A stretch of DNA of 64,000 nt from Closterium sp. NIES-65 (Eukaryota > Streptophyta > Zygnematophyceae > Desmidiales > Closteriaceae), in NCBI GenBank assembly GCA_948144175.1, contig CANXME010002497.1, positions 2,168,501 to 2,232,500 on the forward strand, written 5' to 3'. The notes beneath the pieces are model-generated. The model was not told where the DNA came from. It saw only the letters and a program-made list of their open reading frames with translations, and ran no database searches. Both the position numbers and the translations under genes were made by a program. Positions 23,290-32,400 of the stretch are shown in pieces (positions within the stretch are counted from its first letter, which is position 1; every line of letters begins with the position of its first letter).

Positions 23290-24830
23290 TGCATGGGTGT
23301 CTGCTCCAGGGGCGGCTGCTTCAGTGGCGGCTGCTCAAGGGGCGGCTACTCCAGGGGCGGCTGCTGCAGGGGCGGCTGCTCCAGGGGCGGCTGCTGCAGT
23401 GGCGGCTGCTCCAGGGGCGGCTGCTGCAGTGGCGGCTGCTCCAGTGGCGGCTGCTGTAGTGGAGGCTCCTCCAGGGGCGGCTGCCGCAGTGGTGGCTACT
23501 CCAGGGGCGGCCGCTGCAGTGGCGGCTGCTGCAGGGGCGGCTGCTATAGTGGCGGCTGCTCCAGGGGCGGCTGCTGCAGTGGCGGCTGCTCCAGGGGCGG
23601 CTGCTACAGTGGCGGCTGCTCCAGGGGCGGCTGCTGCAGTGGTGGCTGCTACAGGGGCGGCTGCTGCAGTGGCGGATGCTCCAGGGGCGGCTGCTGCAGT
23701 GGCGGCTGCTCCAGGGGCGGCTGCTGCAGTGGCGGCTGGTCCAGGGGTGGCTCGGCTGCTGGGCGTCTCGGCGGTTCAGCTGCTGGGCGGCTCGGCGGCT
23801 CGGCTACCCGCTAGGGGCAGCGACGGGGCCGGGTAGGGGCGGCGACGGGGCCGCTAGGGGGCGGCGACGGCGCCGCGTAAGGAGGGGCGCGGCGTCGAGG
23901 CCGCTAGGGGCGGCGACGGGGCCGCGTAGGGGTGGCTATGAGGCCGCGTAGGGGCGGCGACGGGGCCGCATAGGGAGGGAGGCAGCGACGGGGCCGCTAG
24001 GGGCAACGACGGGGCCGCGTAGGGAGGGAGGAGGCAACGGGGCCGTTAGGGGCGGCGACGGGGCCGCGTAGGGGCGACGACGGGGCCGCTAGGGGAAGCA
24101 ACGGGGCCGCGTAGGGGCGGCGACGGGGCCACGTAGGGAGGGGAGCGGCAACGGGGCCGCTAGGGGCGGCGACGGGGCCGCGTAGGGGCGGCGACGGGGC
24201 CGCGTAGGGGCAGCAACGGGGCCGCGTAGGGAGGTCAGCGGCGACGGGGCCGCTAGGGGGGGCGACGGGGCCGCTAGGGGCGGCGACGGGGCCGCGTAGG
24301 GGCGGCAACGGGGCCGCGTAGGGAGGTCAGCGGCGACGAGGCCGCTAGGGGCGGCGACGGGGCCGCTAGGGTCGGCGACGGGGCTGCGTAGGGGCGGCAA
24401 CGGGGCCGCGTAGGGAGGCCAGCGGCGACGGGGCCGCTAGGGGCGGCGACGGGGCCGCTAGGGGCGGCGACGGGGCCGCGTAGGGGTGGCTATGGGGGCG
24501 CGTAGGGAGGGGAGCGGCTACGGGGCCGCTAGGGGCGGCGACGAGGCCACGTAGGGGCGGCGACGGGGCCGCTAGGGGTGGCAACGGGGCCGCGTAGGGG
24601 CATCAACGGGGCCGTGTAGTGAGGGAGGCGGCAACGGGGCCGCTTGGGGCGACGACAAGGCCGCTAGGGGCGGCGACGGGGCCGTGTAGGGGCGGCGACG
24701 GGGCCGCTAGGGGCCGCGAGGGGCCTGGAAGGGCGGCTACGGGGCCGCTAGGGGCGGCGACGGGGCCGCTAAGGGTGGCGCGCGGGGCCGTGAGAGGGGC
24801 CTCTAAGAGAGCTCGACAGAAGGGCAGCCC
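23290..24830 (-). repeat. Copia D GC-rich tandem arrays
   Basis: Two blocks. At 23290-23760 a 30-33-bp unit (GGGGCGGCTGCTCC/GCAGTGGCGGCTGCT) repeats about 14 times. At 23810-24830 a 20-22-bp unit (GGGGCCGCGTAGGGGCGGCGAC) repeats more than 40 times with variants. They occupy the place of the leader and gag N-terminus. The second block reversed (GTCGCCGCCCCTACGCGGCCCC) resembles the arrays in elements E and 1. Confidence 0.9.
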
Positions 24831-24935
24831 ACAAGGCGCGCCTCGGGCAGGAGCGACTGTCGCTCTGGTCAGAAAAAAAAAGTTTCAGTGGTGGGCCCAA
24901 GGAAGCGTTCCCACTAGGGAACCTGCTCTATACCA

Positions 24936-25059
24936 TGTGAAGAATGAGGAATGAATGAACTAGCAAAAGGTTGGGTACAAGTAGGAAACCCTAGAAAGCT
25001 GTACCCCATAGTGTCTACCCCACTATAGGCTCCACAAGCTATATCATATGAGTTTGACA
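24936..25059 (-). repeat. Copia D 5' LTR
   Basis: 124 bp, TGTGAAGAATG...GTTTGACA, followed by TSD TATGG. Confidence 0.92.
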
Positions 25060-25064
25060 TATGG

Positions 25065-25429
25065 TGTGGCGACTATCCTACGTACTATGTCGACTAAGGC
25101 GGCAGAACTACGATAGCTAAGTCTGTGGAGAGAGGGAGGGAGGAAATTTTGGTGGGAGTAGATTTGAATGTGTGCAAACTGTTCGCGATAGAACATTGCG
25201 AATAGTTTGAATCAGATTGCGATTGCTTCATTTGCAAGGTAAGCGAATGTCACCCGCTCGGCAGTTTCGTCACCGCCGAGCTTCACTGGTTTCGGCGAAT
25301 CCCAACTTCGAGTCAAACCAATTCGCCGAATCAAATCTAAATCTACACTACATGATGGAATTTTTACACTGAATGATGGAAATTATGGTTACGAGGGAAA
25401 AGTATAGAGAAAATATACATATCCGGGCA
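25065..25429. other. Inner part of the inverted-repeat element
   Basis: No gene. It lies between copia D and the right inverted repeat, and includes GCGATAGAACATTGCGAAT-like words but no recognisable unit. Confidence 0.35.
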
Positions 25430-25544
25430 GCCCAGAAATTTTTTCACCTGCCCGTAAATTAGGCCTCCAACCCAACAGCCGCGTAGACGTACGTACCCGT
25501 ACACGTACGTACGTAAACGTAAACGTAAATGACCAACTAAGGTT
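25430..25544 (-). repeat. Right inverted repeat of the ~0.76-kb element
   Basis: Reverse complement of the left arm at 18416-18540 over the outer 21 bases, the CGTAC palindromes and the inner GGGCAGGT/poly-A segment. See the left arm for interpretation. Confidence 0.65.
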
Positions 25545-25744
25545 CCAGCCCCCTTCCACCCCATCCTCCCACTCCCTTTTATCCCATTATTCCATCCCAC
25601 CGCACACCACCCACACTCATCTCGTCAACTGCATCTGGTACCAATGTGTCTCCTTCCCGCTGCTCTCAGCTCACCTCCCCCACTCTACCTTGCATGCTGC
25701 CAGGCTCCGACCTGAGGGGATGGCGGAGGGGCTGAACTACGACA

Positions 25745-25925
25745 AACGGTAAGACAGGAAAAGGGGAGACAGGAATGGGGAGAAAGGAAGAGGGAGGCAA
25801 GGAGAGGGAGATAGAGAGGAGGAGACAGGGAGGGGGAGACAGGGAGGGGGAGACAAGGAGGGGGAGACAAGGAGGGAGAGAGAGGGAGGGAGAGACAGAC
25901 ATTGGGAGACTGGGAGGGAGATTCA
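25745..25925. repeat. Purine-rich minisatellite
   Basis: About 180 bases of (GGGAGACAGGGAGGGGGAGACA)-like units, nearly all purine on the plus strand. The proline/leucine-rich open frames opposite are compositional. Confidence 0.85.
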
Positions 25926-26216
25926 AATAGGTTGAAGGACAATGAGGATGGTTGACAGGAACGGGGTTTGGCAGAGGAGGGAAAGCAAAGAAAAGACGGA
26001 GAAGGAGAGAGATGGGCGAGGTGAAGGAGAGAGATGGGCGAGGTGAAGGAGGAGGCGCCAAAGTGCTGTTAGATCAGAATTGCCATTGTGCCATTCAATG
26101 TGCAAAGCTCAAAACGACCCTGCTGCGGCCAGTGTCGTCATGTCGTCTCCTGATTCGACACATGCGACCTGGCGGATCTGAGGCTGACGCTGCTTCAGGC
26201 AGTGACCGTCACACAA

Positions 26217-26281
26217 GGGTGAGTTCACACGGGTGTGAGGTCACGTGGGTGTGAGGTCACGTGGGTGTGAGGTCACGGGTG
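26217..26281. repeat. Short tandem repeat GTGGGTGTGAGGTCAC
   Basis: About 3.5 copies of a 16-17-bp unit, each with the palindrome GTCACGTG at the junction. Confidence 0.85.
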
Positions 26282-26852
26282 TTTCGGATCAATATATGGA
26301 TAAGGATGTAGTGACGCAGAACGTGCGAGAGCCAACAGCGCGAAACGCGGAGCTGCAATCAGCGACGCTATGGCTAAGCAGTGGCGTTGGATCAGTGCGT
26401 CAAGTCGGCTGCAGTGCCGTCTGGTTCACGAGTCGACGGCAACGTGAGAAGAATCGAACTGTCAGGTCCTGACGGACAGCGGGCGACTTGCGATCGTGTT
26501 TCTAGGTTGTCCAAAAGGTGGAGGAAGGAGGTGTTATTGTTATCTCTTCTTCTCGAATATTTCACACCCCTTAATCTCACACCCCGAGGTACTTACCCTA
26601 CCCCTATCGGTTTTGTAGGGTAGTTACCGACGTACTTTCGCGAACTGTCGGGGTGCACCAAGAATACAAAAGAGAACCCAAACCTAACTAGAGCCCAACC
26701 CCGAATTTTAAGTGTGAGTTTCTTTCTAAAGGCATCTGCCAGCTGTCTAGCCCCGCAATCTCTGGGTGTCCATCGCATCAAATCAAAGTCCGTAAAAGGT
26801 ACATCCGAAAAAAAAGGGTAGGGGATACGCAATTATCGAGAACTAGGTGTAT
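26282..26852. other. Intergenic, no gene supported
   Basis: Short open frames only; nothing recognised. The right edge abuts the 5' LTR of gypsy A. Confidence 0.35.
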
Positions 26853-27179
26853 TGTAAGGAATTTTCTCGATCTTCCTTAGCGCACCCTGCAACATCGCGT
26901 ACAGCAGCAGCCGTTGTTCGCCCGTTACTGCTAACGGGGCTTCGCCGACTTCGCGCGCACTGTTTTCCCAAACCTCGCACTGCTGGACCGGCCGTGCCGG
27001 CCTACGCTTCAGGACTAGCTCGAGCCTCACTTCCAGCGTAGCACTAGCTAGCTCGCACCCACCGCGTTACCGTTTGTATGTTTCGCGTATAAATGTTCGC
27101 TCATGCCTTCCCTCACATTTTGTACTCGTTTCACACCTTAGTGCATCTCTCGCTACTTCGATTCATTGCACCCGTAACA
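26853..27179 (+). repeat. Gypsy A 5' LTR
   Basis: 327 bp. It contains a candidate TATA box, TATAAAT at 27088-27094, about 90 bp before the LTR end. Confidence 0.9.
27088..27094 (+). promoter_or_regulatory. Candidate TATA box in the gypsy LTR
   Basis: TATAAAT within the A 5' LTR; the LTR of gypsy B has TTTAAAC/TATATAC variants at the same place. Position and sequence fit an LTR core promoter, but nothing here proves use. Confidence 0.45.
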
Positions 27180-27180
27180 C

Positions 27181-27195
27181 TTGGTATTCAGAGCC
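27181..27195 (+). other. Gypsy A primer-binding site
   Basis: TTGGTATTCAGAGCC, one base after the LTR; tRNA-Met-like with one inserted base. The same sequence is next to the 5' LTR of gypsy B (complement of 60801-60816). Confidence 0.75.
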
Positions 27196-27328
27196 TCTTT
27201 CTTTCGGACCGCGCATCTCCGCACCACAGGAAATCAATTTTGATTTTTTCACTTGAAGGGACTCACACACCTTAGCCCCTAGGAGCCGTTGTCCTTGCGT
27301 TCTCTCGTAAACGCGTGCAGCCACGACT

Positions 27329-27885
27329 GCGTTCGATCCGAACTACGTCTCATAGGATACGGCGAAGATTCGTTACGCCGTGTCGTTGCTGCGAGCACCC
27401 GCCATAGACTGGTGGCGTGTCATCGTCATGAAACTGGTGGACTACGCGACTCTACCGACACGGGAAGGACAGACCGGACCCTGGGCGCCGTCGTGTTTCG
27501 TGGAGGTGCCCCAGTATCGCACGTGGGACGCGTGGTGCGCAGGTCTGCGTGTTCGTTTCGAGCCAATCGCAGCCTCGATCGCGGCACGACAGAAGCTCCG
27601 CACTTGGCGCCAACTCGGTTCCGTCTAAGACTACACGAGAGGATTTCTGGCACTATGCAAGCAGGTGGGATTCATGCATGAGAGCGAGCACATCGACCGC
27701 TACATCAACGGCCTGAAGCAGGACATCGCTCAGGAAATCTAGCTTCGCGGCGTCACCGACTTTCAAGAAATCCTCGCTATGGCGGAGAAGCTCGAATGTG
27801 AATGCCCGTAAAACGCTTAGGGGAAAGGGGAAGCTGAGCAGCAGAAAGAGACCAAGCAGCAGGGAAACGCTGGGAGTCAGTAGCA
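27329..27885 (+). pseudogene. Gypsy A gag remnant
   Basis: Matches gypsy B gag from residue FDANYVS onward: LLRAPAIDWWR, VDYATLPTREGQ, TWDAWCAGLR, ARFEPIAAS-like words. The first ~155 codons are missing, the leader being joined directly to this point. The zinc-knuckle stretch is also mostly deleted (only CECP remains), and several stops interrupt the frame (for example after the QLGSV block). It ends at a TAG (27881-27883) shared in position with gypsy B; see the frameshift site. Confidence 0.8.
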
Positions 27886-27903
27886 GACGGGCCCTCTACT
27901 GAT
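27862..27903 (+). promoter_or_regulatory. Candidate -1 ribosomal frameshift signal (gag-pol)
   Basis: Slippery heptamer GGGAAAC at 27862-27868, in the correct phase (G GGA AAC) of the gag frame that ends at TAG 27881-27883. Seven bases later a hairpin can form: GTCAGTAG (27876-27883) with CTACTGAT (27896-27903), 8 bp including one G-U, loop 12. Protease lies in the -1 frame, which is open from before the heptamer through DGPSTDRS into the protease. In gypsy B the hairpin is kept with a perfect 8-bp stem (CTACTGAC), but the heptamer has become AGGAAAC. Use is inferred, not shown. Confidence 0.6.
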
Positions 27904-28382
27904 AGGTCACGCCGCTCGCCCGACCCAACTGACCCTCACCGAGTGATTGTGCCGGTTCACGCAATCAACCACACCCGGCCGAATAAGGAGGGTACTACGA
28001 TAGACAGCCCCATAATGCTTAGTGGGAAAATTGGGACGGACTTAGGCAAAATCTTCGTAGACGGAGGGGCAAGCCAAAACCTTATCAACACAGCCACAGC
28101 CTTATCAACACTGCCACAGCACGGAAACTGCAACTGCCACTGGACAGATGCTTACCCGAGAACGACGCAAGACTGGTCGACGACATGCCACTGGCAATAC
28201 GGGAACGTGTGGACCAAATTCGGATTCGATGCGGGGGTAACTTCACGTTTAGCCAGGAAATGATCTCAACGACCCTCGACGGAACCGACATTTTACTCGG
28301 CCGTGATTGGCTGCGACAACACAATCCGCGAATCGACTTGACGACGAGTGACTGCACTGTGCGAGTGAACGGTAACAACATT
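27904..28382 (+). pseudogene. Gypsy A protease
   Basis: VIVPVHAINHTRPNKEGT leads into a retropepsin motif FVDGGAS (D-G-G rather than D-T/S-G; also in gypsy B) and later DILLGRDWLRQHNP. A tandem duplication of about 22 bp (CTTATCAACAC.GCCACAG, near 28080-28115) breaks the frame. Copia 1 cuts the gene at 28383. Confidence 0.8.
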
Positions 28383-28525
28383 TGTCAGAACATTATAGCT
28401 TGCTTATTTGCTTCTTATTTGTGTAGGCTATAGTGGGGTATCCCATAGGGGGTACAACCCAATTAGGGTTTCATATTTGTACTCACTTCATTCATAGTCA
28501 TTTCATTCTCGTTCTAACTTTCTCA
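28383..28525 (+). repeat. Copia 1 5' LTR
   Basis: Begins TGTCAGAACATTATAGC, ends ACTTTCTCA. Carries an extra copy of a TTATTTGCTTC-like segment not found in the 3' LTR. Confidence 0.93.
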
Positions 28526-28619
28526 TGGTATCGAGCAGGTTCCCCCGTGGGAACTGTGCTTAGGGCCCACCACATCGAACTTTTTTTCTGCCCGTAGCGC
28601 GCTCCGGGCCCTTTCTCTT

Positions 28620-29340
28620 ACTTTTTCGATCTGCCCTAACGGCCCCTAGACGCCCGCGTGCCGCCCTTAGACGCCCGCGTGCCGCCCTTAGACGCCCACG
28701 CGCTGCCCGTCCTGGCCCCTAGACGCCCGCGCGCCGCCCTGAGACGCTCGCGCGCCGCCCGTCCCGGCCCCTAGACACCCGCGCGCCGCCCGTCCAGGCC
28801 ACACGCCGCCCGGGCGCTGCCCTTCGAGCCCGCGCGCCGCCCGTCCAGGCCCCACGCTGCCCGCTCGCTGCCCTTAGTGCTCGCGAGCCGCCCGTCTCGG
28901 CCCCCCCCCTAGACGCCCGCGCACTGCCCGCCAGGCCTCTCGACGCCGTGCGCCGCCCGATCCGGCCCCATGCCACCCGTGCGCCACCCGCCCCGGCCGC
29001 GCACAGCCGTCCCGGCCCCTCGTCGCCCGTGCGCAGCCCGTCCCGGCCCCGCTCCCAGCCGCCCGCGCGTCACCCGTCCCGGCCCCGCTCCCAGCCGCCC
29101 GTGTGCCACCTGTCCCGGCCCCGCTCCCAGCCGCCCGTGCGCTACCCGTCCCGGCCCAGCTCCCGACCACCCGTGCACCACCCGTCCCTGCCGTGAGCCA
29201 CCGGCACGAGCCGCCTGCGCACCTGTGGAGCCGAGCCACCGGAGCCGCCTGTGCTGCTGACCGCCCGAGCCGCCCGAGCCGCCCGAGCCGCCCGAGCCGC
29301 CCGAGCCGCCTGCGCCGCCCGAGCCGCCCGCCCACCTGAG
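28620..29340 (+). repeat. Copia 1 GC-rich leader array
   Basis: Degenerate tandem units such as GCCCGCGCGCCGCCCGTCC, then GAGCCGCCC repeats, between primer site and gag ATG. Equivalent arrays occur at 42560-42950 (copia 2) and 52610-53180 (copia 3). Confidence 0.85.
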
Positions 29341-29450
29341 GAGCCGAGCCGCTGGTGCCGAGGTGCTGCTGTTGCTGCTGGGCCGGCCGAGAGGCTGCGT
29401 TTGCTGTGCTGCCCGACCCGTCCTGTCTGGTGAGACCGACGGCTGCAGTC

Positions 29451-32400
29451 ATGGCTACCCCTAGTGTCCTAGCTTTTAACGCTGAGGGTCGTGCCATTGA
29501 CTTTGAGGTCTGGGTCGACGACCTGCAGCTGTTCTTGCAGTGCGATAGGGTAGACGACCTTTCTCTCTTTGACCTTACCTCTGGCGCCGTCCCTTCCCCT
29601 GCTGCTGATGCTGACCCCACTGTTCGCTCCAAGTGGGCCACACGCGATGCTGCTGCACGTCTTGCTGTGCGTCGCCACCTGCCTACTGCTGAGCGTGCCC
29701 ACTTTAGTCAGTACAAGAGTGCCCAGACCTTGTACGACGCTGTAGTTGCGCGCTACTCCTCCCCTGCCACTGCTACACTGAGCCGCCTCATGCTCCCCTT
29801 CCTCTTCCCTGACCTCGCCGCCTTTCCTACTGTCGCCGATCTCATTACGCACCTCCGCACTAGTGACACCCGCTACCGCGCTGCGCTTCCTGCTGACTTC
29901 TGCGCCAAGAACCCCCCCCCCCCCATGTACATCACTCTCTACTTTCTAGTCACTCGCCTCCCTGACTCCCTTCGTGTAGTCCGGGACCACTTCCTCGCGG
30001 TCTGTCCCACCACTCTCACAGTCGACAGCCTCGAGAAGGCCCTCCTAGCGGCGGAGAAGAGCATCGTCGCTGTAGGAGCCTCTCGAGGTGACCCCCGCGC
30101 CCCCATCTTTGAGGGGTGTTCTCCTTCCCCTCTCTTGCCCTCTGTCGCCTCTGCCGCTGCGGGCGACCTCGCTGGTCTTGAGTCGGTCGGTGCGGCGTCT
30201 GCCCCTAGCGGGAGACGCCGCCCTGGCAAGGGCAAGGGGGGCAAGGGAGCGGGTGGGGCCAGCGGGGGCGGTGGAGGTGGAGGTGGAGGCGGCGGAGGGA
30301 GTGGGGGTGGCGGTGGAGGTGTTGGCGGGGGTGGGGGTACTAGTGGCGGCAGTGGAGGCGGGGGTGGTGGCGGCGGTGGAGGTGGGAGCGGAGGTGGCGG
30401 AGGTGGCGGAGGCGGCGGCGGTGGAGGCGGCGGCGGTGGAGGCGGAGGCGGGGGTGGCGGTGGTGGAGGTGGTCAGAGTGGCGCTTCACAACGGAGCAGC
30501 ACTGGGGGTGGTCAGCGCCAGCAGCAGCAGCAGCAGCAGCGTTCTCGCGACGTCCCCACCCCTCAGCAGCTACGTGAGTGGTACACGCAGCGTCAGCGTG
30601 GTGGGGGTTTTGGTCCCTGCACCTACGTTCTCCGCACTGGCGACCGCGCTGGAGAGCAGTGTGGGGGTACCCACACCGCCCAGCGCTGCTTTGGCCGCCT
30701 GACGGATGCTTGGCGCCAGCAGTTCCCGGAGGCCGCGGAGATCCCCCGCTGGGGAGAGCTGTCTAGGGCTGGTGTAGCAATCTTTGATCTTGATTTTGAT
30801 GCTATCCTTGCTGCCATGTATGCTGTGACCATTAGTGACGAGGGTGACTGTTACCGGTGTTTCCCGCCCGACCCGGGCATTGGTACTGCTGCTCTAGGTG
30901 CCAGCGAGGCTTCTGCTCTAGGTGCCAGTGCGTCTGTGCTCTCAGGTACTGGTGAGGCTGCTCTCTCAGGTACTAGTGAGTCTGCGCTCTCAGGTACTGC
31001 GTCGGATTTGGCCTCCCACACCTTCACCCTTGACTCTGGAGCGTCTCGCTCCTTCTTTCGGGACCGCACCACACTCACGCCGCTTAGTCGGCCGGTTGCG
31101 GTGTCCCTGGCTGACCCCTCTGGGGGTCCTGTTCTGTCTCGCTTCTCCACAGTCCTCCCGTGTCCGGCGGCTCCCTCTAGCACCCTGTCTCGTCTCTACC
31201 TCCCCTCGTTCTCTACGAACTTGGTGAGTGGTGCTGACCTACAGGATGCGGGAGTCCACCAGTTCACCCCTGCTCGTCAGCGAGTGACGCACTGCACAGA
31301 GGCTAGCACAGGTCGTCACCTGGCTACGTTTACCCGTCAGCCAGGGTCGAGCCTGTACACACTGACCACTGCTTCTCCTCCAGTTCCTGAGTCTGGTAGG
31401 GTCCCTTCTTCAGGTCAGGTGTTTGCTGCGGCGTCCAGGTCTGGTCCTGAGTCTGCCCCCTGTTCGTGTCGTCGCCTGTCTCACGAGACTCTCCTCTGGC
31501 ACCACCGCCTGGGTCACCCCTCTCTGCTTCGGCTTAGAGGCATGGCCTCCCGTCTTCTTGTGTCTGGTCTCCCCCGGTCCCTCCCTCCCCTTCCTCAGGG
31601 CCCTGGCCCTGCCTGTGTCCCCTGTGACGAGGGGCGCCAGCGTGCTGCCCCTCACTCCTCCCAGTTTCCTCCGACAGAGGCTCCGTTGCAGACGCTTCAC
31701 ATGGACGTGTGGGGCCCTGCCCGCGTCCGTGGACTCGGTCACGAGCGCTACTTCCTGTTGGTGGTTGACGACTACTCGCGTTACACCACAGTCTTCCCCT
31801 TGTGCAGCAAGGGGGATGTCACAAAGGTGCTGATCGACTGGATCCGCGCAGCTCGTCCACAGCTCAGGCAGAGCTTTGGCTCGGACTTTCCTGTGTTGCG
31901 CCTGCACTCGGACAGGGGCGGAGAATTCTCCTCTGGCCTTCTGCGTGCCTACTGTCGTGCGCGAGGCATCCGTCAGACCTTTACGCTTCCGGACTCTCCG
32001 CAGCAAAAAGGGATTGCAGAGCGCCGCATTGGCATGGTCATGGACGTCGCTCGTACGTCTATGATGCATGCGGCTGCCCCCCATTTTCTGTGGCCGTTTG
32101 CGGTCAGGTACGCGGCGCATCAGATCAACCTCCACCCCAGGGTCTCCAGGCCGGAGACCTCCCCAGCTCTGATGTGGACGGGGAAGGTTGGCGATGCGTC
32201 GGCGTTCCGGGTCTGGGGATCTCGGGCGTTTGTCCGCGACTTGTCTGCGGACAAGCTGTCCCCTCGCGCTGCTCCCTGCGTCTTCCTGGGGATCCCCCCT
32301 GACGCCCCTGGGTGGCAGTTCTACCACCCCACCTCTCGCCCTGTTCTGACCTCCCAGGACGTCACGTTCGACGAGTCGGTACCCTACTACCGCCTCTTCC

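Larger units (their letters stand above)
18697..25059 (-). mobile_element. Copia D: Ty1/copia retrotransposon, minus strand, decayed
   Basis: 124-bp LTRs at both ends, perfect TSD TATGG (18692-18696 and 25060-25064), and a primer site (complement of 24918-24935, TGGTATAGAGCAGGTTCC) next to the 5' LTR. Order on the minus strand: a GC-rich tandem array where gag should be, a gag C-terminal remnant, protease, integrase, a low-complexity hinge, and a fused RT/RNase H missing about 300 residues. Related to copias 1-3 in protein sequence and LTR core, but clearly a different subfamily. Confidence 0.92.

Noticed and set aside
23290..24830. CRISPR-like array
   Set aside because: Units are contiguous without unique spacers and lie in a eukaryotic retroelement.
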